Below, piece after piece: positions 40,071-49,073 of a stretch of 64,000 nt of DNA; positions within the stretch are counted from its first letter, which is position 1, and every line of letters begins with the position of its first letter. The stretch is from Microcoleus sp. FACHB-68 (GTDB lineage: Bacteria; Cyanobacteriota; Cyanobacteriia; Cyanobacteriales; Oscillatoriaceae). Location of the stretch: assembly GCF_014695715.1 (NCBI RefSeq), contig NZ_JACJOT010000017.1:276545-340544 (forward strand), given 5' to 3'. A program made the position numbers and the translations under genes. The notes beneath the pieces were generated by a model, which did no database searches, was not told the DNA's origin, and worked only from the letters and a program-made list of their open reading frames with translations.

Positions 40071-42221
40071 ATGAACGATACCGATACAAGTAAAACCACA
40101 TTTGCTCTGACAACCCCTCTGTACTATGTAAACGATTTGCCACACATTGGCAGCGCCTACACCACGATCGCAGCGGATGCGTTAGCGCGGTTTCAGCGTT
40201 TGCGGGGCAAGCCGGTGCTGTTGATTACCGGCACAGACGAACACGGGCAAAAAATTGAGCGCACCGCAGAAGCAGCAGGACGTCCTCCCCAAGAATACTG
40301 CGATGAGATCGCAGCAGGATTTGAAGCGCTTTGGCAAAAACTTGACATTCACTATGATCGCTTCAGCCGCACCACAGCCAAGCGCCACGAAGCCATCGTC
40401 AAGGAATTTTTTGGGCGCGTTTGGGACAAAGATGATATCTACCTGGGCCAGCAAAAAGGCTGGTACTGCGTTCCCTGTGAAGAATTTAAAGAAGAGCGGG
40501 ATCTGCTAGAAGGACACCGCTGTGCGATCCACACCAATAAGGAAGCCGAGTGGCGCGATGAGCAGAACTACTTCTTCCGCCTCTCTAAATATCAAACGCA
40601 ACTTGAAACCCTCTACCAAGAACACCCAGATTTTATTCAACCAGAGAGCCGGCGCAATGAAGTGCTGAGCTTTGTAGAGCGCGGACTGCAAGACTTTTCC
40701 ATCTCACGCGTCAATTTGGACTGGGGGTTCCCCGTGCCGGTTGATCCCAGCCACACCCTTTACGTGTGGTTTGACGCGTTGCTGGGGTATGTGACAGCGC
40801 TGCTAGAACCCGACGCAGAACCGACTCTGGAGAACGCCCTCTCCACCTGGTGGCCCATTAACCTGCACCTCATTGGTAAAGACATTCTGCGATTTCATGC
40901 GGTTTATTGGCCGGCCATGTTAATGTCAGCAGAACTGCCTGTGCCCGGTTGTGTCTTTGGCCACGGCTTTTTAACCAAAGATGGCCGCAAGATGGGGAAA
41001 AGTCAGGGCAATACCATTGATCCCATCGCCCTCGTCAACCGCTATGGTTCCGACGCAGTCCGCTACTACTTCCTCAAGGAGATTGAATTTGGCCAAGACG
41101 GCGATTTTAACGAAACTCGGTTTATTAATAATCTCAATGCGGACTTGGCCAATGACTTGGGCAATTTGCTCAACCGAACAATAGGGATGGCTCGCAAATA
41201 CTGCAACGCCTGCGTGCCAAACGTTGCGGGTGAGAGCGTTCCCAACGAGAACCCCCTAAAAGCGATTGGGTTAACTTTGGGGGATAAAGTAACGAGTGCG
41301 TACGAATCCTTGGCTTTTAGTCAAGGCTGCGAAGCGATCTTAACCCTCGTTAGAGCCTGCAACAAGTATATTGATGAGCAGGCACCTTGGACGCTATATA
41401 AACAGGGACAGCAAGAAGCTGTTGGGCAGGTACTCTACAGCGTCTTAGAGTCTGTGCGACTCGCCGCCTATCTGCTATCGCCGGTTATTCCCAATATCAG
41501 CAATGATATTTACCGGCAGTTGGGTTTCGAGCTGGATTTAAAAGTTCAGCAGCCGCTCAAAGTGTCATCTCCTCGCTTGCAACCTGCGCCAATGGGAGCC
41601 GGCAGCAGCGAAGTGGCAGTTAAAGCTCAAACATCCCCAACAAAAGTCAATCTAGCATCCCCTTCCCGCACATTGGAGCCATCCGAACCCAAACCCCCCT
41701 CGCTTGACGAGCGGACAGTTTGGATAAAAGTGCTCCAGCCATTTTTAAAAGCGCCGACTTACTTGGGTGAGTTTTTCAACGACTATAAAGGACCTGTGGT
41801 GGCAGGTGCGGGCGTGCTAGTCGCACTTGTTATTGGCAATGTAATTGTTGAACTGATTGAAGGCATTAATGATATCCCTTTAATATCTCCTGCTTTGGAA
41901 CTGATCGGTATAGGATACACGAGTTGGTTTATTTACCGCTACGCAATCTCAACAGCCGGTCGCCAAGCCTTTTATCAGGAGTTTAAAGCGTTAAGGGAAC
42001 AACTTGTGGGTGCGAGTTCTGTCTCACCGGCAAGCGAAGCCCAACCATTAGCGCTCAACACTCAAAGTTCCCAACCTCCAACTCCAGACGCTCAAGAAAC
42101 GGCAGTTGCAGCGCCCTATAGCATCCATGCCTGCTGGGGAACCTTGCCGGCTAACCAGCCGCTGGGCGAACCTAAGCCGGTGTTTCAGCGCTTGGAGCCG
42201 GTGGAACCCATTTCGTCCTAA
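40071..42221 (+). CDS. metG: Methionyl-tRNA synthetase with inserted CAAD membrane domain
   Basis: 716 residues from the ATG at 40071. Class I signatures are PHIGSAY (HIGH) near residue 25 and RKMGKSQGN (KMSKS) near residue 305; zinc-site Cys lie in GWYCVPCEEF and GHRC. The anticodon-binding helices run to about residue 490 (YRQLGFELD). Residues about 545-650 are a CAAD domain with two hydrophobic helices (VVAGAGVLVALVIGNVIVEL and ELIGIGYTSWFIYRYA), flanked by Pro/Ser-rich linkers. The last 35 residues (HACWGTLPANQPLGEPKPVF) are the normal MetRS C-terminus, so CAAD is inserted rather than appended. It would tether MetRS to thylakoid membranes. Confidence 0.95.
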   Translation: MNDTDTSKTTFALTTPLYYVNDLPHIGSAYTTIAADALARFQRLRGKPVLLITGTDEHGQKIERTAEAAGRPPQEYCDEIAAGFEALWQKLDIHYDRFSRTTAKRHEAIVKEFFGRVWDKDDIYLGQQKGWYCVPCEEFKEERDLLEGHRCAIHTNKEAEWRDEQNYFFRLSKYQTQLETLYQEHPDFIQPESRRNEVLSFVERGLQDFSISRVNLDWGFPVPVDPSHTLYVWFDALLGYVTALLEPDAEPTLENALSTWWPINLHLIGKDILRFHAVYWPAMLMSAELPVPGCVFGHGFLTKDGRKMGKSQGNTIDPIALVNRYGSDAVRYYFLKEIEFGQDGDFNETRFINNLNADLANDLGNLLNRTIGMARKYCNACVPNVAGESVPNENPLKAIGLTLGDKVTSAYESLAFSQGCEAILTLVRACNKYIDEQAPWTLYKQGQQEAVGQVLYSVLESVRLAAYLLSPVIPNISNDIYRQLGFELDLKVQQPLKVSSPRLQPAPMGAGSSEVAVKAQTSPTKVNLASPSRTLEPSEPKPPSLDERTVWIKVLQPFLKAPTYLGEFFNDYKGPVVAGAGVLVALVIGNVIVELIEGINDIPLISPALELIGIGYTSWFIYRYAISTAGRQAFYQEFKALREQLVGASSVSPASEAQPLALNTQSSQPPTPDAQETAVAAPYSIHACWGTLPANQPLGEPKPVFQRLEPVEPISS

Positions 42222-42258
42222 CGCTTGCCAACACAGGCGACACAGTGCCGGTGCCTGA

Positions 42259-42283
42259 GCCATCAGGTTTCTATCCTGATGGC
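42259..42283 (+). terminator. Hairpin after metG
   Basis: Perfect 9-bp stem GCCATCAGG / CCTGATGGC with loop TTTCTAT, 38 bases after the metG stop. No T-run follows, so it may be a processing or partial termination structure. Confidence 0.4.
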
Positions 42284-42355
42284 AAGGAAACTTAGAGCTA
42301 AAACGTTAGGAATGGCTGTATCAATTTTTTCATAACAAACCGAGGTATAACAATC

Positions 42356-42964
42356 ATGTTGAGTACACCAGAAAACAGCGATTTATTCACACCTGAACAA
42401 GTTTTAGAAAATAGAGGCCGAGTCGCCATTTTTATTGATGGCTCGAATTTGTTTTACGCTGCTCTACAGTTGGGAATTGAAATTGATTACACCAAGTTGC
42501 TCTGCCGCTTAACAGCAGGATCTCGATTACTGCGCTCTTTTTTCTACACCGGCGTCGATCCCACCAATGAAAAACAACAGGGATTTTTGCTGTGGATGCG
42601 CCGCAATGGCTACCGCGTGATCTCAAAAGAGTTGGTGCAACTACCAGATGGTTCTAAAAAAGCAAATTTGGATGTTGAAATCGCGGTTGATATGATGGCT
42701 TTGGTAGGATCTTATGACACGGCTGTTTTAGTCAGTGGAGATGGGGATCTCGCTTATGCAGTGGACGCTGTGAGCTATCGCGGTGTCCGTGTGGAAGTGG
42801 TGAGCCTGCGCTCAATGACCAGCGACAGTTTGATCAATGTTGCGGATCGCTACATTGATTTAGAAGGAATCAAAGAAGATATCCAAAAAACGCCCCGCCA
42901 CACCAACTACACTTACCGCCCGCTATCTGGAATTAGTATGCTGGATGAGCAACAAGGACGATAG
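42356..42964 (+). CDS. NYN domain protein, LabA/DUF88 family
   Basis: 202 residues. The NYN (PIN-like) nuclease fold is seen in VAIFIDGSNLFYAALQLGIEID, ANLDVEIAVDMMALV and VLVSGDGDLAYAVDAV, with the conserved Asp residues at D-G-S-N, D-V-E and D-G-D. The family includes LabA, which affects circadian output in Synechococcus, and RNA-processing nucleases. The next gene overlaps its 3' end by 20 bases, so the pair is translationally linked. Confidence 0.9.
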   Translation: MLSTPENSDLFTPEQVLENRGRVAIFIDGSNLFYAALQLGIEIDYTKLLCRLTAGSRLLRSFFYTGVDPTNEKQQGFLLWMRRNGYRVISKELVQLPDGSKKANLDVEIAVDMMALVGSYDTAVLVSGDGDLAYAVDAVSYRGVRVEVVSLRSMTSDSLINVADRYIDLEGIKEDIQKTPRHTNYTYRPLSGISMLDEQQGR

Positions 42965-44150
42965 TAGAAAGCCGTTAAGCGGAAAAAGTAAAAAGTCGAA
43001 ACAAGAGGCAAAAAAAGTTTATTTCTTTTGCCTTTTGTCTTTTGTCTTTTTACTTTTATTAGGCGCTTGTGGCAAGCAAGATAGCCCTGTAGCTAAGCCA
43101 TCTCCAAATCGCCCGAAAGAATTGGATGGCACTTTAATTCTTAACGCTAGCACCCTAGAACAAGCTGATGAACAGGGCCGGCTGAAGTGGAAAGTTAAAT
43201 CTACCCAAGCTCAATACAGCCAAGATCAGAAAACTGCTCAGGTTAAAAATCCTGACGGGGAACTGTATCAAGATGGCACCTTGGTTTTTCGCATCCAGGG
43301 CAAGTTTGGAGAGGTGCAGCAGGATGGCAAGAAGATATTTCTCAGGGAAAATATTATCGCCACGGATACCCGAACTGGAGCAGTATTACGCGGCGATGAG
43401 CTGGAGTGGCTTCCCGATGATGATCTTTTAATTGTCCGCAACAATCTCACCGGCACCCATCAACAATTGGACGCATCTGCCAAAGAAGGGCGGATGTTTA
43501 GTCGGGCGCGTCGCGTCGAATTAACAGGACAAGTGGTCGCAACGACAAAAGAGCCGGTGTTGCAATTACGAACCGAACACCTGATTTGGGAGATGGAGAA
43601 GGACTTGCTGATCGGGGATCGTCCGATTGAGATTGATCGCTATCAAGAAAACAACGTTACAGATAAGGCTACCGCCGATCAAGGCGAGGTAGATTTAAAA
43701 ACTAAAATTGCCACGCTTAAACAAAATGCTTTGGTGACGCTGTTAGAACCGGCGATACAAGTCGCCAGCGACTCACTCAGTTGGAACTTAGAAACCGATA
43801 TCGTTAACTCAGACCGGCCTGTGAAGGTGGTGCATCTTCAAGAGCAATTAATCTTTACCAGCGACACAGGCAAGCTTGATATAAAGCAAGAAATGTGCTA
43901 TCTGAATGGCAATGTTCAGGGATTTGAGCAGCGCCGGCAGTCCCAACTAAGAGCGGATAAAGCAACTTGGAATCTGGCCACGCAAGGAATTGAAGCCCAA
44001 GGCAATGTCGTTTATCGCCAGATCGATCCAGAGTTTACCGTTGCCGGTACCAAAGCAATTGGGAAATTAAACGACCAAACAGTGACCGTAACCAATCAAG
44101 GCGGGCCGGTGGTGACGGAGATTATTCCCCAGCAGGGAAGAATGGAGTAA
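42945..44150 (+). CDS. lptC: LptC-like LPS-export lipoprotein
   Basis: 401 residues. A basic N-terminus is followed by a hydrophobic signal and lipobox LLLGAC. The mature part shows repeated LptC/OstA beta-jellyroll units (GTLILNASTLEQ, AQVKNPDGELYQDG, LRGDELEWLPDDDLLIV). It should bridge LptB2FG to the outer membrane LPS bridge LptA/LptD. Longer than the E. coli protein because the jellyroll is repeated, as is usual in cyanobacteria. The N-terminal coding sequence is made largely of heptameric repeats (42983-43058). The start overlaps the NYN gene. Confidence 0.85.
   Translation: MSNKDDSRKPLSGKSKKSKQEAKKVYFFCLLSFVFLLLLGACGKQDSPVAKPSPNRPKELDGTLILNASTLEQADEQGRLKWKVKSTQAQYSQDQKTAQVKNPDGELYQDGTLVFRIQGKFGEVQQDGKKIFLRENIIATDTRTGAVLRGDELEWLPDDDLLIVRNNLTGTHQQLDASAKEGRMFSRARRVELTGQVVATTKEPVLQLRTEHLIWEMEKDLLIGDRPIEIDRYQENNVTDKATADQGEVDLKTKIATLKQNALVTLLEPAIQVASDSLSWNLETDIVNSDRPVKVVHLQEQLIFTSDTGKLDIKQEMCYLNGNVQGFEQRRQSQLRADKATWNLATQGIEAQGNVVYRQIDPEFTVAGTKAIGKLNDQTVTVTNQGGPVVTEIIPQQGRME
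42983..43058. repeat. CAAAAGG/CTTTTGT-type short tandem repeat palindrome inside lptC
   Basis: Left arm is AAAAGT, AAAAAGTC, GAAAC, AAGAGGC (42983-43017); right arm is CTTTTGC, CTTTTGT, CTTTTGT, CTTTTTAC (43025-43058). They form an imperfect inverted repeat of heptamers, the STRR type known in cyanobacteria. Uniquely, it lies in coding sequence: the left arm encodes the Lys-rich N-region and the right arm the hydrophobic signal core. Confidence 0.7.
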
Positions 44151-44161
44151 GGAGTCCTGAG

Positions 44162-44216
44162 TCCCCCATGCCCCATGCCCAATCCCCCATGCCCAATCCC
44201 CCATGCCCCATGCCCT
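44162..44216. repeat. STRR: CCCCATG / CCCAATC heptamer array
   Basis: Tandem heptamers CCCCATG and CCCAATC, about seven units, lying in the spacer between convergent lptC and dacB and running into the dacB stop codon. This is a typical cyanobacterial STRR. Confidence 0.85.
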
Positions 44217-45517
44217 CATCCTCCCAATAGAACTTCGTTACGGTTAGCGGCACCGGCACTGGTGAAATCAGGATGAATCGGGTGTTTGGGAGTAATCGCT
44301 GCAATTGGAGTTAATGGAATTCCCCACTGCTGTTGAAGGCGTTGCAGCAGCTTATCCTGCTGAGTGCGGAAACCATCGACATCTGCACCGCGATTGATAA
44401 TGGCAAAGTAAAGAATCCCGTGAGTGCGCGTGGGGAGGACACCGGCAAGAGCACTAACATCCCAAAGCGTGCCGGTTTTCACCACAGATGCCGGTGGGAT
44501 GTGCCGGTAGTCTAGGGTGCCCCCATCTTGCCCTGATACAGGAAACAAATCAGCAATCGTCAAATGAGACGGTTGCAAATAACGTTGAATCGCCATAAAC
44601 ATGGCACAGGCGGCTCTAGGGGAAACGCGATTTTCTTGTCCGAGTCCGGAACCATTAATGAGCTGAATTTCTTCTGGGGGCACACCGGCAGCTTTTGCGG
44701 CGCGTTCTTTAACAACGTTTGCTCCCCCAACTCCATCGGCTAACATCTGAGCCATTTCATTGTTGCTGTAAACGTTCATCTGCCTCAAGATTTCAGCCAA
44801 CGGAAGCGAGCGGTGCCGCAGTAAAGGGGTGCCGCCGACTGTGCCAATTTTAACCGTGCCGGCAATCTCGACTTTTGGCTTAGGAGTTCCCGGCGGCAAG
44901 CTCGAAAACACAAATGCTGCATCCTCTTCCCAAATGCTGGGGTCGAGTGCTTGCTTGAAATGCTCCCCGCTTGTCGTGGGATCGGGTTCAGCATTCATCG
45001 AAAAGTTGGGAGTAATGATTAAATTGCCCGTCACCCGCTTGATCCCCATTTTATTCAGGGCATTCCCCACGGCGAAAGCTTCTTCCCAGACAAAGAAAGG
45101 ATCACTGTTGCCGGCAATTACCAAGTCTCCTTGCAAAACTCCATCCTTAACCGGCCCAGTCGCATTCACAAACGTTTCAAACTGATGAGCATGACCCCAC
45201 TTTTCCAGTGCTGCCAGAGACGTTGCGATCTTCGTCAGAGAAGCAGCAGGGAGAGGAACCGTCCCCTGGTTGTTGGCTAGCAACGTGGAAGCCGATTGAA
45301 TCCATACACCTTGAGTGTCTTTAACCATTCCCTTCGCCACCAAAGATTGTAGGTATTGCTTTAGAGTGGCGTCCGTTGCCGGTTCGGGATCGCCGGCAAT
45401 CACAAATCCAGGGATGCCTGGGCCGGCTACTAGCGAGAAGGCATCTAGCCCAGGTGTGCGGACTCCTGCCATATCCAGCCACACAGACAGCAAACCTGAA
45501 CTTAATAACGTCAGCAT
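44216..45517 (-). CDS. dacB: D-alanyl-D-alanine carboxypeptidase (PBP4 type)
   Basis: 433 residues. The N-terminus is hydrophobic and lacks a clean cleavage site, so it may be anchored. Active-site motifs are all present: ASLTKIA (SxxK), YSNNEMA (SxN) and VKTGTLWD (KTG). The characteristic internal domain of class C PBP4 proteins separates SxxK and SxN. It removes terminal D-Ala or cuts cross-links in peptidoglycan. Its stop codon (44216-44218) abuts the STRR array. Confidence 0.9.
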   Translation of the reverse strand: MLTLLSSGLLSVWLDMAGVRTPGLDAFSLVAGPGIPGFVIAGDPEPATDATLKQYLQSLVAKGMVKDTQGVWIQSASTLLANNQGTVPLPAASLTKIATSLAALEKWGHAHQFETFVNATGPVKDGVLQGDLVIAGNSDPFFVWEEAFAVGNALNKMGIKRVTGNLIITPNFSMNAEPDPTTSGEHFKQALDPSIWEEDAAFVFSSLPPGTPKPKVEIAGTVKIGTVGGTPLLRHRSLPLAEILRQMNVYSNNEMAQMLADGVGGANVVKERAAKAAGVPPEEIQLINGSGLGQENRVSPRAACAMFMAIQRYLQPSHLTIADLFPVSGQDGGTLDYRHIPPASVVKTGTLWDVSALAGVLPTRTHGILYFAIINRGADVDGFRTQQDKLLQRLQQQWGIPLTPIAAITPKHPIHPDFTSAGAANRNEVLLGG

Positions 45518-45895
45518 TCCTCAGATCCCCTTACAAAACTTAAACTCGATTCCGCTCACAAAGCACTAAATCTCGTGAGTGTTTAATGCAAAGCTCTGGT
45601 GCTTAGCTCAATAACTTTTATCCCTTACCTTTCACCCCTCACACTTGAGATTCCTGCTGAATATTACCAAGCACTGATACAAAATGGTGCCGGCTCTCCG
45701 CCCTCAGCCGCCCTCAGCTGCCCTCAGCCTCGCCCCCTCATACATAACTTAAATGTTAAAAATTCCTACGAAGAAGCTCACTTCCTCACCCCCAATCTCT
45801 TATTTGAAAAATTTTAATTCAATCTCTAAGACCGGCAATGTTTTGAATGCGGCCTACAACTGGTAAAATTTTTAAGGTTTCTATGACTTTGATCA
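45518..45895. other. Intergenic region with GCCCTCAGC decamer repeats
   Basis: About 380 bases between divergent dacB and plsX. Three tandem copies of GCCCTCAGC[C/T] occur at 45699-45729, another STRR-like element. No supported ORF. Confidence 0.6.
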
Positions 45896-46927
45896 ATGGG
45901 ATCGACGCGAGCACGGATTGCAATTGACGCGATGGGTGGGGATCACGCCCCCGCCGAGATAGTTGCTGGAGCGCTCAAGGCCCAGGAGGAATTGGGCGTG
46001 GAAGTTTTGCTGGTTGGTGATCCCCAGCAAATAGAAGCCTCCCTCAAGCAACACACCAACTCCACACGGCCAGAAATTGTGCCGGCTGAAGGCACGATCG
46101 AAATGCATGAGGAGCCTTTGGGAGCGCTCAAACGCAAACCCAAAGCTTCGATTAATGTGGCAATGGATTTGGTGAAACAGCAGAAAGCTGATGCTGTAGT
46201 TTCTGCCGGCCACTCAGGAGCGGCAATGGCCGCCGCCCTGTTGCGATTGGGACGGCTACCGGGAATCGACCGACCGGCAATTGGTGCGGTTTTACCAACC
46301 ATCGTGCCGGATCGACCAGTGCTGATCCTCGATGTGGGAGCCAATGTTGATTGCCGTCCCAAATTTTTAGAACAGTTTGCAGTGATGGGGACGATTTACA
46401 GTCAGTACGTGCTGGGTGTAAGCGAACCGAAGGTGGGATTGCTCAACATTGGTGAAGAACCTTGTAAAGGCAATGAGCTTGCCCTGCGTACCTACCAAAT
46501 TCTGCAAGATAACCCGCAAATTCCTTTCGTTGGCAACGCCGAAGGCCGCGATGTGCTATCGGCTAAGTTCGATGTCATCGTTTGTGATGGTTTTGCCGGC
46601 AATATCTTGTTAAAGTTTGCCGAAGCGGTGGGAGAAGTTGTGCTACAAGTGCTGCGTGATGAATTGGTGCAGGGACTTCACGGCAAAATAGGCACAGCAC
46701 TCTTAAAACCCAACCTCAAGCGAATCAAGCAGCGAATTGACCATGTTGAACATGGAGGGGGCTTGCTGTTGGGCGTTGCCGGTGTTTGCATCATCAGCCA
46801 CGGCGCATCCCAAGCACCCACAATTTTTCACGCAATTCGCTTGGCTAAGGAAGCCATTGATAACAAGGTGCTGGAGCGAATTCAGTCCAAGTATCAAAAA
46901 AAAGACCGGCAATCAGCCATCAGTTAG
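45896..46927 (+). CDS. plsX: Phosphate acyltransferase PlsX
   Basis: 343 residues. The N-terminus RIAIDAMGGDHAPAEIVAGAL is diagnostic, followed by NVAMDLVKQQKADAVVSAGHSGAAMAAALL and GFAGNILLKFAEA. It converts acyl-ACP to acyl-phosphate, the first committed step of phospholipid synthesis. It is the first gene of a plsX-fabH-fabD block on one strand, the order seen in many bacteria. Confidence 0.96.
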   Translation: MGSTRARIAIDAMGGDHAPAEIVAGALKAQEELGVEVLLVGDPQQIEASLKQHTNSTRPEIVPAEGTIEMHEEPLGALKRKPKASINVAMDLVKQQKADAVVSAGHSGAAMAAALLRLGRLPGIDRPAIGAVLPTIVPDRPVLILDVGANVDCRPKFLEQFAVMGTIYSQYVLGVSEPKVGLLNIGEEPCKGNELALRTYQILQDNPQIPFVGNAEGRDVLSAKFDVIVCDGFAGNILLKFAEAVGEVVLQVLRDELVQGLHGKIGTALLKPNLKRIKQRIDHVEHGGGLLLGVAGVCIISHGASQAPTIFHAIRLAKEAIDNKVLERIQSKYQKKDRQSAIS

Positions 46928-46933
46928 GGACTA

Positions 46934-47036
46934 GGGGCATGGGGCATGGGGCATAGGGCATGGGGCTAGAGACTAGAAGCTCAGCACTGAGGACTCACCG
47001 GCTCAGCACTCGGCACTCACCCCTAGTGCCCTCACT
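46934..47036. repeat. STRR: GGGGCAT heptamers and ACTCGGCACTC-type repeats
   Basis: The array of GGGGCAT units (46934-46966) is followed by ACTC/CAGCACTC short repeats up to the fabH Shine-Dalgarno. It is the reverse-complement type of the array at 44162-44216. Confidence 0.8.
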
Positions 47037-47054
47037 CACCAATGGAGAGTAACT

Positions 47055-48053
47055 TTGAATCAATTAGGGTTAGGCGTTGCCATTACGGGAAGCGGCTCAG
47101 CAACACCGGCAGCTAGCCTTGATAACAACCGGCTTAGTCAGCTTGTGGAAACGTCCGATGAGTGGATCAGCGCTCGCACCGGCATTCGTTCTCGCCATTT
47201 AGCCGGTGTAGAAGAATCTTTGTGCGATCTGGCTACTGTTGCATCCCAACAAGCCATCGCAATGGCAGGGATCTCGCCGGCAGATATCGATCTGATTATT
47301 CTGGCCACCTCCAGCGCAGATGACTTATTCGGCACGGCTGGGAAAATTCAGGCCCAGTTAGGTGCCCTCCAAGCCGTTGCCTTTGATATGACAGCAGCCT
47401 GTTCTGGCTTTATTTTTGGCCTCGTCACAGCTAGCCAGTTTATCCGCACCGGCACCTATAAAAACGTCCTGCTCATTGGCGCGGATATCCTCTCTCGCTG
47501 GGTCGATTGGTCAGACCGGCGCACTTGCATATTATTTGGAGATGGTGCCGGTGCTGTCATCTTGCAGGCCGATGAACGCAACCGCTTGCTAGGGTTTGAA
47601 CTCCGCAGCGATGGCACCCAAAATAGCAGCCTTCAACTTGCATACCAACCCCAACCGCAACCATTGCTCGAAGGCATCACCATCGCCAAAGGCACCTACC
47701 AACCGATTACCATGAACGGCCAAGACATCTACCGCTTTGCCGTGAAAAAAGTGCCAGAAGTGATCGAAAAAGCTTTACATCGGGCAAATCTGGGTGTTGA
47801 GCAAATCGACTGGCTGCTGCTGCATCAAGCCAATCAGCGCATCCTTGATGCTGTGGCGGAACGTCTAAAAATTCCCCCCCAAAAAATTATCAGCAATCTT
47901 GAAAAGTACGGCAATACTTCAGCCGCTTCAATTCCTTTAGCGCTTGATGAAGCCGTGCGGGAAGGCAAAGTCAAAGCCGGCGATATTATTGCGAGCGCCG
48001 GCTTTGGTGCCGGTTTAAGTTGGGGCGCAACCATTTTTGAATGGGGCCGATAA
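47055..48053 (+). CDS. fabH: Beta-ketoacyl-ACP synthase III
   Basis: 332 residues starting at TTG (47055), supported by GGAGAG seven bases upstream; no ATG fits. Catalytic residues are Cys in DMTAACSGFIFGL, His in LLLHQANQRILDAV and Asn in YGNTSAAS. It condenses acetyl-CoA with malonyl-ACP to start fatty acid synthesis. The sequence ISARTGIRSRHL near the N-terminus is typical of KASIII. Confidence 0.96.
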   Translation: MNQLGLGVAITGSGSATPAASLDNNRLSQLVETSDEWISARTGIRSRHLAGVEESLCDLATVASQQAIAMAGISPADIDLIILATSSADDLFGTAGKIQAQLGALQAVAFDMTAACSGFIFGLVTASQFIRTGTYKNVLLIGADILSRWVDWSDRRTCILFGDGAGAVILQADERNRLLGFELRSDGTQNSSLQLAYQPQPQPLLEGITIAKGTYQPITMNGQDIYRFAVKKVPEVIEKALHRANLGVEQIDWLLLHQANQRILDAVAERLKIPPQKIISNLEKYGNTSAASIPLALDEAVREGKVKAGDIIASAGFGAGLSWGATIFEWGR

Positions 48054-48086
48054 ATCAATTAACAATTAATCACTGAAATCTGACGA

Positions 48087-48968
48087 ATGACAAAAACTGC
48101 ATGGGTGTTTCCCGGACAAGGTTCTCAAGCAATTGGGATGGGAGTCGATTTATTAGAAGTGCCGGCAGCCAAAGCCAAATTTGAGGCGGCTGAGGCAATT
48201 TTAGGCTGGTCTGTTCCAGAGATTTGCCAAAGCGAGGAAGATAAATTATCCCGCACCCTTTACACTCAGCCTTGCCTGTATGTCGTTGAGAGCATTCTGG
48301 CTGATTTAATGCGAGAAAAAGGACATCAGCCGGATCTCGTTGCCGGCCACAGTTTGGGAGAATATGTCGCCCTTTATGCGGCAAAGGTGCTTGACTTTGA
48401 ACAAGGTTTGCGCCTAGTTAAACGCCGCGCTGAACTGATGGATGGTGCTGCCGGCGGACAAATGGCAGCGCTAATGGGATTTGATCGGGAGCAGCTAGAT
48501 CGCGAAATTGAGCAGACGCCTGACATTGTCTTGGCAAACGATAACAGTTCCGCTCAAGTGGTCATTTCAGGCACCCCAGAAGCCGTTGAACAAGTTTTGG
48601 CCAACGTCAAGTGCAAACGTGGCGTTAAATTGAACGTTTCGGGTGCGTTTCACTCGCCCCTGATGGCACCGGCAGCAGCAGAATTTCAGCAAGTCTTGGA
48701 CTCCATCCCCTTTGTAGATGCCTCAGTGCCGGTGCTCTCGAACGTAGATCCCACACCAGCAGTTGAAGCAGCCGCCTTAAAAGATCGCCTGATGCGGCAA
48801 ATGACCGGCTCGGTACGGTGGCGAGAAATCATGCTGAGATTGCCCTCCGAAGGCATTGAGCGAGCCGTGGAAATCGGCCCTGGTAAAGTCCTCACCGGCT
48901 TAATTAAACGCACCTGCCCCGATATCGCCTTAGAAAATATCAGTGGCGTTGAGCAATTGCCTGAGTAA
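48087..48968 (+). CDS. fabD: Malonyl-CoA:ACP transacylase
   Basis: 293 residues. VFPGQGSQAIGMG at the N-terminus and the active-site GHSLGEYVALYAA are clear, as is the C-terminal GPGKVLTGLIKR. It loads malonyl groups onto ACP. It lies 33 bases after fabH in the same direction, in the expected operon order. Confidence 0.96.
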   Translation: MTKTAWVFPGQGSQAIGMGVDLLEVPAAKAKFEAAEAILGWSVPEICQSEEDKLSRTLYTQPCLYVVESILADLMREKGHQPDLVAGHSLGEYVALYAAKVLDFEQGLRLVKRRAELMDGAAGGQMAALMGFDREQLDREIEQTPDIVLANDNSSAQVVISGTPEAVEQVLANVKCKRGVKLNVSGAFHSPLMAPAAAEFQQVLDSIPFVDASVPVLSNVDPTPAVEAAALKDRLMRQMTGSVRWREIMLRLPSEGIERAVEIGPGKVLTGLIKRTCPDIALENISGVEQLPE

Positions 48969-49073
48969 AATGGGGGAAAGGCCGAGCGAACTCTAGGATA
49001 AAGAAGTCTACCGTCGCCTTTGAATGCGGGAAACTTTCAGTCCCGCGAAACAGCCTAAATCCAAATAAATACG

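Noticed and set aside
45599..45817. 72-codon plus frame before plsX
   Set aside because: Contains the decamer repeats and has no ribosome binding site or domain.
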